From an uncultured Clostridia bacterium (lineage in GTDB: Bacteria; Bacillota; Clostridia; Peptostreptococcales; Anaerovoracaceae): 64,000 nucleotides of DNA. Shown here in pieces: positions 26,192 through 33,591 of this stretch; the first letter of the stretch is position 1, and the number at the start of each line of letters is the position of its first letter. The notes beneath the pieces were generated by a model. That model had not been told where the DNA came from, did no database searches, and was given only the letters and a program-made list of their open reading frames with translations. The DNA is taken from positions 12,538-76,537 of the forward strand of contig CAKQGQ010000011.1 of NCBI GenBank assembly GCA_934233735.1. The letters are read 5' to 3'. Made by a program: the position numbers and the translations under genes.

Positions 26192-26776
26192 ATGAAATGG
26201 GTATGTACAGTTTGCGGTTACGTTCACGAAGGCGACCAGCCGCCTGCAGAATGTCCGGTTTGCCACGTTGGTGCTGACAAGTTTGAAAAAGTCGAAGGTG
26301 AAATGACGCTTGCTGCTGAGCACGAATATGGTGTTTACGCAAAGACCGTAAAGAATAATCCTGATATCAAAGAAGAAGACAAAAAATTTATTTTTGAGCA
26401 GCTCATGGCTAACTTCCAGGGCGAATGCTCTGAAGTCGGCATGTATCTTTGCATGGCCCGCATCGCTCACAGAGAAGGCTATCCGGAAATCGGCCTTTAC
26501 TGGGAAAAAGCTGCTTACGAAGAAGCAGAACACGCTGCGAAGTTTGCAGAATTATTAGGCGAAGATTTAGAGCCGAACATGAAGGCTACTACGAAGGACA
26601 ACCTCGCTTGGAGAGTGGACTGTGAATTCGGTGCAACTGCGGGCAAATTCGACCTCGCAAAAGTTGCAAAGATGAACAACCTCGACGCAATCCACGACAC
26701 CGTTCACGAAATGGCACGCGACGAAGCAAGACATGGCAAGGCACTCAAGGGTCTGCTGGAGAGATACTTCGGATAG
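26192..26776 (+). CDS. Rubrerythrin with N-terminal rubredoxin domain (reverse rubrerythrin)
   Basis: Peroxide-reducing non-heme iron protein of 194 residues. The rubredoxin-like FeS4 site comes first (CTVCGY and CPVC, residues 5-24), and the four-helix di-iron domain second, the reverse of classic rubrerythrin. Di-iron ligands are seen in GECSEVGMY, EEAEHAAKF and DEARHG. It protects anaerobes against peroxide and oxygen exposure. AAGGAGG precedes the ATG. It is a single gene, ended by a hairpin at 26957-26983 after a two-copy repeat. Confidence 0.92.
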   Translation: MKWVCTVCGYVHEGDQPPAECPVCHVGADKFEKVEGEMTLAAEHEYGVYAKTVKNNPDIKEEDKKFIFEQLMANFQGECSEVGMYLCMARIAHREGYPEIGLYWEKAAYEEAEHAAKFAELLGEDLEPNMKATTKDNLAWRVDCEFGATAGKFDLAKVAKMNNLDAIHDTVHEMARDEARHGKALKGLLERYFG

Positions 26777-26789
26777 TTCGAATAAGGGT

Positions 26790-26925
26790 TCTTTCGATCG
26801 TCCTTTCGGCGTTGCCGCAAGGTCAGAACCCTTGCGATTCCCTGCGGGAATCTAAAGTCGGTCTTTCGATCGTCCTTTCGGCGTTGCCGCAAGGTCAGAA
26901 CCCTTGCGATTCCCTGCGGGAATCT
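26790..26925 (+). repeat. Two-copy tandem repeat, 72-base period
   Basis: A 64-base block is repeated exactly (26790-26853 and 26862-26925), with an 8-base joint. Each block contains two hairpin-forming parts: CCGCAAGG...CCCTTGCG and GATTCCC-tgc-GGGAATC. It sits in the 3' untranslated region of rubrerythrin, ahead of its terminator. It looks like a REP-type palindromic element duplicated in place; I cannot say whether it recurs elsewhere. Confidence 0.85.
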
Positions 26926-26956
26926 GAGGTTGAAATTTCAATAAGAAATACTAATG

Positions 26957-26983
26957 GCGCCGGATCTTCCGGCGTTCTTTTTT
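26957..26983 (+). terminator. Terminator of the rubrerythrin transcript
   Basis: Stem CGCCGG/CCGGCG (26958-26963 with 26969-26974) followed by TTCTTTTTT. Confidence 0.8.
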
Positions 26984-27221
26984 CAGGTGGCTTCCTCTTC
27001 ACTTTTACGCAAAATGTGGACTGGGAGTGTGAATCGAGTGTGAATTTTTGCTCTGACTCCCGCTTGAACATCTAAAAAGGGTGAATTGTAAAAGTGTGAA
27101 TTTATTATACTACATAACCGTTTATTTTTGAACATTTCTCGGCCTCAGAGCTCTGTCTGCATAGAAAAAGCTTCTTTCCTTTCAATGAGTTTTTCTATTT
27201 TAGAAGTCTATTCGTAAAATC

Positions 27222-27497
27222 GACTTTTTGTTCTAAAATCCAGACGCGAATTTAGATGTAAAACGCAAAAATGGAGTTTATGTTCTAAATTCTCTGGGAC
27301 GAAATGCGTCGAGAAATGTCGAATGGTGTCGAATCTTGCTTTTGGTACATTTTCGCCAAAACCCAGAAAAGGAATATTCTTGTTTTCAAGAAGTAAAATG
27401 GTTATACTTCAAGGGATTACTGGAATTTTTTTAGAACAGAAACTCTTTTTTCTTCCTCAATATCTAAAATCCACAAAAAAATTTAGAACAGGAACTC
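27222..27497. repeat. Four copies of a 16-base motif, two inverted and two direct
   Basis: Copies of TTTAGAACANNAACTC: minus strand at 27222-27237 (variant ending AAAAAGTC) and 27274-27289; plus strand at 27430-27445 and 27482-27497. The core TTTAGAACA is identical in all four. The copies are 52 bases apart within each pair, with the two pairs facing each other. A weaker fifth (TTTAGATGTAAAAC) is near 27251. Confidence 0.7.
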
Positions 27498-27633
27498 AAA
27501 AAGGCCGATAATATCTAATTTCCCAAAAGGGGCTTCAAGAATGACGGTAACTAAACCTTTGTGATGTGTTATTTTCTATTACGCTTGTCGAATTTTGTCG
27601 GAATTTTCTTTGGCGCAAATTCCAGCATATGGC

Positions 27634-27662
27634 TTGTATTTAATTCCACTACATGCTATTAT
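27634..27662 (+). promoter_or_regulatory. Probable promoter of the Rpn gene
   Basis: TTGTAT (27634-27639), 17 bases, TATTAT (27657-27662). The -35 is weak. A transcript from here would have a leader of about 55 bases before the ATGA repeats. Confidence 0.45.
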
Positions 27663-27719
27663 TGTATTACAGAAATTTCTATTTAGTATGAATGGATCCG
27701 TTCTCCCCACAGTATGTGA

Positions 27720-27750
27720 AGGAGGAATGAATGAATGAATGAATGAATGA
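27720..27750 (+). repeat. ATGA tetranucleotide repeat containing the start codon
   Basis: AGGAGG (27720-27725) is followed by six overlapping ATGs, every 4 bases, at 27727, 27731, 27735, 27739, 27743 and 27747. Only the last opens the nuclease frame. Each earlier ATG reads Met-Asn-Glu-stop or runs out of frame, and each stop TGA overlaps the ATG two units further on. The repeat number therefore affects expression. Confidence 0.9.
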
Positions 27751-28709
27751 AAAAGAAAAAGCTAACAAACAGCGATGAAATCGCAAAACTCTATACCGAT
27801 ACTTATCGCACGCGCATGCCGCTCTATAACGACTATGTCTTTCACCGTATCTACGGAAGCGATACCGAAGAATCAAAAGCGGCACTCATCGGCCTGCTTA
27901 ATATTATTTTGGAGCGAAAGGACGACCCCATTCGTCACATTGAAATCACCAATCCGATTGATCTGGGAGAGTGGATGCCGGATAAAGATACTACCATGGA
28001 TATCAAAGCAAAAACCGACTCCGGCGAGCTTCTGACAATCGAAATGCAGGTTGATAAGCTTACATATTATCGAAATCGTGCGCTGTTCTATGGAGGAAGG
28101 CTTGTTAATTCCTCATTGAAATCCGGCGAGCCTTATGATAAGATGAGAAAGAGTATTGTAGTGTCTATCATCAATCCTAAGCTCTTTCCGAAAGAAATCG
28201 GCTGCCACAGTATTTTCGACGTGAGGGAGCAAAACACAGGTCATCGTTTATGCGACCGCCTTGAGTTCCATTTTCTTGAGCTGGGAAAGGTTGACCCTCG
28301 AAAGCCTATTGAGAAAATGACGCAAATTGAGAAACTTGCGGTTTATCTCAGATATGCCAATGATGAAAACTACAAAGACTCCGTACAGGAAATTTGCGGA
28401 AGCGAGGAGGAAATTGTCATGGCTGAAAACTTATATCGTAAGGTGACACAGGAAGAGAAGGAAGCGGCGTGGGCAGAATCGCGCTTCTATTACCAGCTGG
28501 AGTATGCTACTGAGATGAAGGCAGCCCGTGAAAAAGGCCTTGCCGAGGGCCTTGCCGAGGGTCGTGCCGAGGGCCGTAGCGAGGGCGAAGCAGCCGGCGC
28601 AGCACAGAAACAGCGCGAAATTGCGAAAAGCATGAAGGAGAAAAATATCCCGACTGCTGACATCGCAGAAATGACCGGGCTTTCTGCTGAAGAGGTCGAA
28701 GAGTTGTAA
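27747..28709 (+). CDS. Rpn-family PD-(D/E)XK nuclease (transposase_31 type)
   Basis: A 320-residue protein of the Rpn/PDDEXK_2 family, originally called recombination-promoting nucleases and later linked to phage defence. The nuclease core has D85 in MDIKA and E99-x-Q101 in IEMQ, the family's catalytic pair, then KLTYYRNRALFYGGRLV. The C-terminal part has four-residue repeats GLAE, GLAE, GRAE, GRSE encoded by 12-base tandem repeats, followed by a helical tail. The start lies in an ATGA repeat, 21 bases after the ribosome binding site. A second strong internal start at 28419 would make the C-terminal part alone. A terminator and a long palindrome follow. Its DNA surroundings suggest acquisition. 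Confidence 0.88.
   Translation: MKKKKLTNSDEIAKLYTDTYRTRMPLYNDYVFHRIYGSDTEESKAALIGLLNIILERKDDPIRHIEITNPIDLGEWMPDKDTTMDIKAKTDSGELLTIEMQVDKLTYYRNRALFYGGRLVNSSLKSGEPYDKMRKSIVVSIINPKLFPKEIGCHSIFDVREQNTGHRLCDRLEFHFLELGKVDPRKPIEKMTQIEKLAVYLRYANDENYKDSVQEICGSEEEIVMAENLYRKVTQEEKEAAWAESRFYYQLEYATEMKAAREKGLAEGLAEGRAEGRSEGEAAGAAQKQREIAKSMKEKNIPTADIAEMTGLSAEEVEEL
28405..28709 (+). CDS. Possible intragenic start: C-terminal small Rpn product (RpnS-like)
   Basis: Inside the Rpn gene, AGGAGG (28405-28410) lies 8 bases before an in-frame ATG at 28419. Starting there gives a 96-residue protein containing the repeat and helical tail but not the nuclease core. E. coli Rpn genes are known to make such C-terminal small proteins, which act as inhibitors of the full-length toxin. 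The perfect ribosome binding site inside a coding region is strong evidence that this also happens here. The listed range includes the binding site. Confidence 0.6.
28530..28580 (+). repeat. 12-base tandem repeat within the Rpn gene
   Basis: Four units of GGCCTTGCCGAG type (two identical, then GGTCGTGCCGAG and GGCCGTAGCGAG) encode GLAE, GLAE, GRAE, GRSE. Gain or loss of a unit keeps the frame and changes linker length. Confidence 0.8.
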
Positions 28710-28730
28710 TTTTAAATAATTGAATTCGTC

Positions 28731-28762
28731 AAAATAGGAAGCCTGCACGGCTTCCTATTTTT
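28731..28762 (+). terminator. Terminator after the Rpn gene
   Basis: A 12-base stem AAATAGGAAGCC/GGCTTCCTATTT (28732-28743 with 28749-28760) with a T run on the plus strand and an A run on the other side, so it may also serve the convergent DUF2284 gene. Confidence 0.85.
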
Positions 28763-28772
28763 GTCTAAGTGA

Positions 28773-28794
28773 ATCCACGCACTAGTGCGTGGAT
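28773..28794. repeat. Perfect 22-base palindrome
   Basis: ATCCACGCACT followed directly by its exact reverse complement, with no loop. It lies between the Rpn terminator and the convergent DUF2284 gene. Part of it (GTGCGTGGAT) recalls the end of some CRISPR repeats, but it stands alone. It could be a dispersed element or a protein-binding site. Confidence 0.8.
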
Positions 28795-28805
28795 GATTTG
28801 TAATC

Positions 28806-29312
28806 TTACTCCACCAGCACCAGGCCGAAGTGGCTGCGGGTTTCGTCTTCGCAGCGGAGCGTGTGGATTTCCAGTCCGAAGCGGCGTCCGGTGGCGAAGA
28901 CATCAATTCCGCAGGCTTCCATCGATGGAATCGCGCGCTCAGGCCGGCGGCAGCCTGCTGGGTCGCATTCCGCGCAAAGCTTGCACATGCCGCTTCCGAA
29001 TGCAATTGACTTGTAATAGCCGTCTAAAAACAGCTCACGCGAGCAGTCGTGCGCCATCTGCGTGGCATTCCAGCCGTGGATGCGGAACAAAATCGCCGTA
29101 TCATAACTGTCAAGGATTGCGCGCGTCTTTTCATAGGATGGTGCTGCCGGCGGGCAACAGTGGTTTTTCCCGTAGTGCCCACAGCCGAACTGACATTTGA
29201 ACACCGTCCATGGCGCAGTCACGACCTCATGCGGGTCGATGACAATCGCGGGATCGGCACCGCCTTCCGTCAGCATATTCAGATATTTTTCCAATTCGTT
29301 TTTTTCGTTCAT
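28806..29312 (-). CDS. DUF2284 metal-binding domain protein
   Basis: A 168-residue cysteine-rich protein with the DUF2284 pattern. It has C-x3-C...CC-PP near residues 40-54 (CQFGCGHYGKNHCCPP), then CKLCAECDPAGCRRPERAIPSMEACGID near 110-137. The cysteines predict bound metal or an Fe-S cluster. The function of the family is unknown; homologues occur near methanogen-like and corrinoid genes. The ATG at 29312 follows GGAGG; an extension upstream has no support. Confidence 0.8.
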   Translation of the reverse strand: MNEKNELEKYLNMLTEGGADPAIVIDPHEVVTAPWTVFKCQFGCGHYGKNHCCPPAAPSYEKTRAILDSYDTAILFRIHGWNATQMAHDCSRELFLDGYYKSIAFGSGMCKLCAECDPAGCRRPERAIPSMEACGIDVFATGRRFGLEIHTLRCEDETRSHFGLVLVE

Positions 29313-29370
29313 ATTCTGTCCTCCGCCGATGTTTACGCTGCGTTTCGTTCCGCGTTTTGAATCCGCATAT

Positions 29371-30165
29371 TTATTCGGCAATCGCCGCAATCGTTTCTGC
29401 GCTGATTTTCTGATAATCCACCATGTTTTCAGTGGAATTCCCATATGTATCCGCTACGAGCTTGTCGTATTCGGTTTTGTCAACCGGGTCGACCGCCTGC
29501 GTGATGTCTTTATAGAGATAGTACACGATGCCTGTTTTGCTCGTATCAACATCGGACGGATACGGGTTCCCCTGATAGTCTTCCGGGAAGTAGTCCTTAT
29601 CCCAGGCGTCGATGTAGTATTGCTGCTCGTAAACATCTTTTTCCGCATTGTATTTATAAATAGCATAAGGCCAGAAATCGCCTGCCATGCCTTGATTGTG
29701 CGACGCCTGAACCGTCAGCCAGCCGCCCTCAAAGAAGTCCACAGCCGGATATTCAATCAGCTCGTCCTTGAAGCTGTCAGATGCCGAATCGTATTGGAAA
29801 ATATAGAAAACTTCGCCGACCGTCGGCGCGTTTCCAACCTGAATCAGAAGCTCGTCTATGCTGTCACCATCAATGTCCGTAATCGCAAAATCGTTTTCGC
29901 CCCAGACATCCGTATCGTCGCCTTCATTTGTGTAAGCCTTGTCCCCGTTTGGGAAAACTTTGTTCGCCAAAAGATTTTCCATGGCTTCCTTGTATTTTTG
30001 TGCACAAAGCTGATTTTCCGCAGCAATTTTTGCCGCAGCGTCATCCACCTTCGGCTTCTCAGCAGGCGGGGTGTCATTTCCGTTTCCGCATGCCACCATG
30101 CCAAGCACAAGCGTAAGTACGCAAAGCGTTGCAATTGCTTTCTTTCCAAAATTTTTTTGTTTCAC
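29371..30165 (-). CDS. Hypothetical secreted lipoprotein
   Basis: A 264-residue protein I do not recognise. It has a signal peptide with lipobox LGMVAC (Cys near residue 22), a proline-rich spacer, a helical stretch, and DIDGDSIDELLIQ near residue 95, an acidic loop like calcium-binding or FG-GAP repeats. Several Tyr/Asp-rich strands follow. The start is a GTG at 30165 after GGGGG; no ATG nearby has better support. It stands alone between DUF2284 and the M20 peptidase. Function unknown. Confidence 0.65.
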   Translation of the reverse strand: MKQKNFGKKAIATLCVLTLVLGMVACGNGNDTPPAEKPKVDDAAAKIAAENQLCAQKYKEAMENLLANKVFPNGDKAYTNEGDDTDVWGENDFAITDIDGDSIDELLIQVGNAPTVGEVFYIFQYDSASDSFKDELIEYPAVDFFEGGWLTVQASHNQGMAGDFWPYAIYKYNAEKDVYEQQYYIDAWDKDYFPEDYQGNPYPSDVDTSKTGIVYYLYKDITQAVDPVDKTEYDKLVADTYGNSTENMVDYQKISAETIAAIAE

Positions 30166-30241
30166 TTCAAATCCCCCTTCTTTTGAGTAAAAAATTCTTC
30201 TAATGCATGGATTATATACCTTATTTCGACAAATTTCAACA

Positions 30242-30272
30242 AAAAACTCCCGCCGCATTCAGGCAGGAGTTC
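30242..30272 (-). terminator. Terminator after the M20 peptidase gene
   Basis: Stem AACTCC-GCC/GGC-GGAGTT with one mismatch, followed by TTTTTT on the minus strand. Confidence 0.8.
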
Positions 30273-30298
30273 TTTGCATTATTAAATTTCATTCTTAT

Positions 30299-31444
30299 TT
30301 ATTTAAGGATTTCTGCTACCTCTCTCTTATAAACCTCGGCACAGTTCTTTACCTGCCAAATGTGACCGTATTCGTTTGCGGAGTGCATTCCGCCGCCGGA
30401 CGGTCCGAAGGTTACAGTCGGGATTCCGAGCGATACCGCCAAAATATTGGAGTCGCATACCGACGGATCATACTCAATTCTGAGTTCCTCCCCTGTAACT
30501 TCTTTGAATTTTTCTCTCAGCGTAACAACTAAGTAATCATCCGGTTCCAATGCGAAGGACTGCATGTACGGAGATTTTCTCGGTTTCAGTCTAATGTCAA
30601 CTTTGCCTTCCAGACCGAGCTTCTTCGCTGCGTCCATCATCTGCTGAATGCAGGTTTCTTCGGTTTCGCCCGGAACCACATAGCGGTCTACGAAAATGTA
30701 GCAACTGTCCGGAACAACCAAAGTGCCTTTGTTTCCGCCTTCAATGTATCTTACGCACCAGGTACCGTGCTTGAGGTTCGGATGTGTGAGTGTCGGAAGC
30801 GCTTCGATTGCCTCTGCAAGCTTTCCGCCCGTAATCAAAGCATTTTCGCCGACTTCCGGATATTTGCTCGCGTGAGCCGCCACTCCGTGAACGGTTACTT
30901 CAAAGCTGTATCTGCCTCTGAAGCCGATTGCCACATTGTCATATCTGCATTCTGCCATAATTGCATAGTCTGCGCCGATGCCCTCTTCTACGAGCTGATA
31001 GGTGCCTTTGGAAAGTCCTTCTTCGTCCGCAACGAAGCAAGCGATGATGGAGCCTGTGATTTCGTCCTTATGAGCTGCGTAATATTCGAGTGTTTCCAAA
31101 ATCGCTGCAAGTCCGCCCTTCATGTCCATTGCGCCGAGACCGTGGATTTTGCCCTCTTCCTCCGGATCTTCGGTCGGAGTGAACGGGTCTGTGTTCCAGC
31201 CACGCGCCACATCAACGGTGTCGATGTGACCGATGAGCATCAGTCTTTTACCCGGCTTGCCGCTGTCCAAAACCGTCCATAAGGAAGGTCTTACTTTTTC
31301 CGTATCTTCTTCAAAATAGCTGTAGTGCGGTTCCAATCCCATGCCTTCCAGCTCTTTTGCTATGTAATCTGCCAAATCTACTTCGTGTCCGTTTATGCTG
31401 TTGATTTTAATCATATCAAACCAGCGCTGAATTACCTTTTCCAT
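30299..31444 (-). CDS. M20 family peptidase/deacylase (ArgE/DapE-like)
   Basis: Zinc-dependent hydrolase of 381 residues that cleaves an amide bond of a small amino-acid derivative or peptide. Metal-binding motifs are intact: LIGHIDTVDV (near 70), GLGAMDMKGGLAA (near 102), VADEEGLSKGT (near 137), and GPSGGGMHSANEYG near the C-terminus. Substrate cannot be assigned from sequence; the family includes acetylornithine deacetylase, succinyl-diaminopimelate desuccinylase and aminoacyl amidases. It lies 54 bases downstream of nhaC on the same strand and probably shares its transcript. Confidence 0.85.
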   Translation of the reverse strand: MEKVIQRWFDMIKINSINGHEVDLADYIAKELEGMGLEPHYSYFEEDTEKVRPSLWTVLDSGKPGKRLMLIGHIDTVDVARGWNTDPFTPTEDPEEEGKIHGLGAMDMKGGLAAILETLEYYAAHKDEITGSIIACFVADEEGLSKGTYQLVEEGIGADYAIMAECRYDNVAIGFRGRYSFEVTVHGVAAHASKYPEVGENALITGGKLAEAIEALPTLTHPNLKHGTWCVRYIEGGNKGTLVVPDSCYIFVDRYVVPGETEETCIQQMMDAAKKLGLEGKVDIRLKPRKSPYMQSFALEPDDYLVVTLREKFKEVTGEELRIEYDPSVCDSNILAVSLGIPTVTFGPSGGGMHSANEYGHIWQVKNCAEVYKREVAEILK

Positions 31445-31498
31445 TTGTTCTCCTCTTTTCTCCCGTTTTGTCTCTTGTTTTGCCTTCCTGAGTCTGCC

Positions 31499-32893
31499 TT
31501 ATTTATCTGCTTTCAGCTTAGCAACGAATAAGCCTGTTACCGACATGATAATTGAGAATACGATGGAAAGCCAAAGCATCGGTGCGAACGGTGCGAATGC
31601 CATGTTGGAAATTCCCAGTGTTGTCGCTGTGTAGGAACCGGTTGTTGACCACGGAACCAGCGGAGCTAGTCCTGTTCCTGTGTCGAGCATGGTACGCATT
31701 AAGTTCTTTTTGTCCAGTCCGTATTCCGGATAGAGGTCTTTTACCATTTCGCCGACTACCGGATAGGATACATAGTAAGCGCCTGTGATTGTGAAGAAAA
31801 TGCCGTGGAGCAGAAGTACTCCCAGTGACATGGACTTCGAGGATTTTGCGACTTTCTTAACAAAGTCAAGAAGTACATCCACAACGCCTGCCGTACGAAG
31901 CGGTGCGCCGAAGATTCCTGCTGCCATCAGCAAAGCGATTGTGCTGAGCATGCTGGTGAAGCCGCCTCTTGTAAGCATGGAATTTACGACCTCAGATTCT
32001 GTTTCTCCTACATAGCCGCTGTACATATAGTTCAACAGATCAACCAGACCGGTGCCCTGTGAAATCATGCCGATAACCGCGCCTACCAAAATGCCGCATA
32101 CGAAGGTCGGAAGGGTCGGCTTCTTCATGAGAATCATCACGATAACAACGATGACCGGAATCAAAAGCCATGCCGAAAGGTTGAATGTGCTGTTTACCGT
32201 TGTAATAATTTCGTTGTACACTTCGCCGTCAACGCTGCCGCCACTGTATTTCAGTCCGTATACGAAGAAGAATACGACCGAGATTAACCATGCCGGACCG
32301 GTTGTAATCAGCGAATGCTTGATGCCCTCAATCAAAGGTACATCGGAAACGGTTGCTGTGATAACCGGCGAGTCTGAAAGCGGAGAGATTTTGTCCCCAA
32401 AGAACGCGCCGACTACGATTGCTCCTGCTGCCGCCGGAAGCGGAACGCCGAGGCCCTGAGCAACTCCCATACACGCAACACCTACAGTAGCAAGCGTTCC
32501 CCAAGACGTTCCCGCAACTGTGGACATTATAGTGCAGAGGATACATGCGATAGGCAAGAAGAGACCCGGTGTAATAATCTTCATTCCGTAGTAAATCATT
32601 ACAGGAACGGTACCGGATGCCATCCATGTTCCTACAAGCACCCCTACTGCGAGCAGGATGAGGATAGCGACAATCATTGATGTGATTGTGTCCTTAATGC
32701 CTTTTTGCAGATCATCATACCGGATTCCGAAACACCAAGCCATGAAGCACATAACTACGCCGTCAACCGCAAGAACGATTCTGCTGTTTACCTTGAGCAT
32801 GAGAAGACCGATGATAATGATTGCAACTCCAACAATTAGCATCGCCGCTGCCTGCCAAGGCTTGACAATTTTTCTTTCTGATTTGTCTGCCAT
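31499..32893 (-). CDS. nhaC: Na+/H+ antiporter NhaC
   Basis: Membrane antiporter or amino-acid/Na+ exchanger of 464 residues with about eleven helices. NhaC marks include GTSWGTLATVGVA (about 128-140), GAFFGDKISPLSDSP near 165-179, and the later GTGLAPLVPWSTTGSY. NhaC-type proteins exchange Na+ for H+; some close relatives carry malate-lactate, tyrosine or other substrates, so the ion function is family-level. It sits next to an M20 hydrolase, which hints that it may export or import a product of that enzyme. GGAGG precedes the ATG. Confidence 0.85.
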   Translation of the reverse strand: MADKSERKIVKPWQAAAMLIVGVAIIIIGLLMLKVNSRIVLAVDGVVMCFMAWCFGIRYDDLQKGIKDTITSMIVAILILLAVGVLVGTWMASGTVPVMIYYGMKIITPGLFLPIACILCTIMSTVAGTSWGTLATVGVACMGVAQGLGVPLPAAAGAIVVGAFFGDKISPLSDSPVITATVSDVPLIEGIKHSLITTGPAWLISVVFFFVYGLKYSGGSVDGEVYNEIITTVNSTFNLSAWLLIPVIVVIVMILMKKPTLPTFVCGILVGAVIGMISQGTGLVDLLNYMYSGYVGETESEVVNSMLTRGGFTSMLSTIALLMAAGIFGAPLRTAGVVDVLLDFVKKVAKSSKSMSLGVLLLHGIFFTITGAYYVSYPVVGEMVKDLYPEYGLDKKNLMRTMLDTGTGLAPLVPWSTTGSYTATTLGISNMAFAPFAPMLWLSIVFSIIMSVTGLFVAKLKADK

Positions 32894-33003
32894 TTTTTTA
32901 TCCTCCTTGAATAATCAAATTTTTTATAATTACGATTTCCCAAAATCCCCAAAATGATGTCTATTCCTATCTTTGGAGCGCCACGTTTTTTTTCTGCACC
33001 GAA

Positions 33004-33591
33004 TTACACGCCCGCAAAGGAGAAAACAATTCCGACAACCGCCGAAACGGCTATAAAAATCGCAGGGTGAAGGTCTTTCGTCTGTTTAATCCATCTGGTG
33101 AAGATGAGCAAAATCGCCGCAAAGACAATCGCCTTAATGTTGAATAAATCCAAAGCTGCTCCGGTCTCCTTAAATAAGTCAAGGTTCAGGAATGTGATTT
33201 TTGCGACCAAAACGCCTGCCGAAGCGATCAGCGCCGTCGATGCCGGGCGGAGTCCGTAGAAGGCACCTTCGACATACACATTGCCTCTGAATTTATTTAA
33301 AATGGATGTTACGATGATAACCAGGATAATGCCCGGAACAATGATTCCCAGCGTCGCTGCCAAAGCTCCCGGAATACCGTAAATCGTGTATCCGACATAG
33401 GTTGCCATATTGATTCCGATTGGCCCCGGTGTTGATTCCGAAACTGCCAGCATATCGGCAATCTGTGAGTAAGTGCACCAGCCCGTTGCATCCGCCATGT
33501 CGTAGAGGAACGGCAGTGTTGCCATTCCGCCGCCGACGGAGAAAAGACCGATTTTGAAAAATTCGAAAAAGAGTCTTATCAGCATAATCAT
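33004..33591 (-). CDS. Chromate transporter family protein, subunit B
   Basis: A 195-residue membrane protein, one half of a two-gene ChrA-like transporter. It has the family motif FKIGLFSVGGGMATLPFL (about 12-29) and ESTPGPIGINMATYVGY (about 52-68). It overlaps the partner gene upstream by 4 bases (ATGA). Two-gene ChrA proteins are common in anaerobes, and chromate is not necessarily their natural substrate. Confidence 0.85.
   Translation of the reverse strand: MIMLIRLFFEFFKIGLFSVGGGMATLPFLYDMADATGWCTYSQIADMLAVSESTPGPIGINMATYVGYTIYGIPGALAATLGIIVPGIILVIIVTSILNKFRGNVYVEGAFYGLRPASTALIASAGVLVAKITFLNLDLFKETGAALDLFNIKAIVFAAILLIFTRWIKQTKDLHPAIFIAVSAVVGIVFSFAGV

Larger units (their letters stand above)
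26984..27746. other. Gene-free AT-rich interval before the Rpn gene
   Basis: No convincing gene in about 760 bases. It holds the four-copy TTTAGAACA motif (27222-27497), a small TTCTTG/CAAGAA hairpin near 27378-27393, and a promoter for the Rpn gene near 27634-27662 (TTGTAT, 17 bases, TATTAT). Base composition is more AT-rich than the neighbours, which suggests acquired or decayed DNA. Confidence 0.6.

Noticed and set aside
26704..26892. Minus-strand frame over the 72-base repeat
   Set aside because: The protein merely repeats because the DNA does; it is antisense to rubrerythrin.
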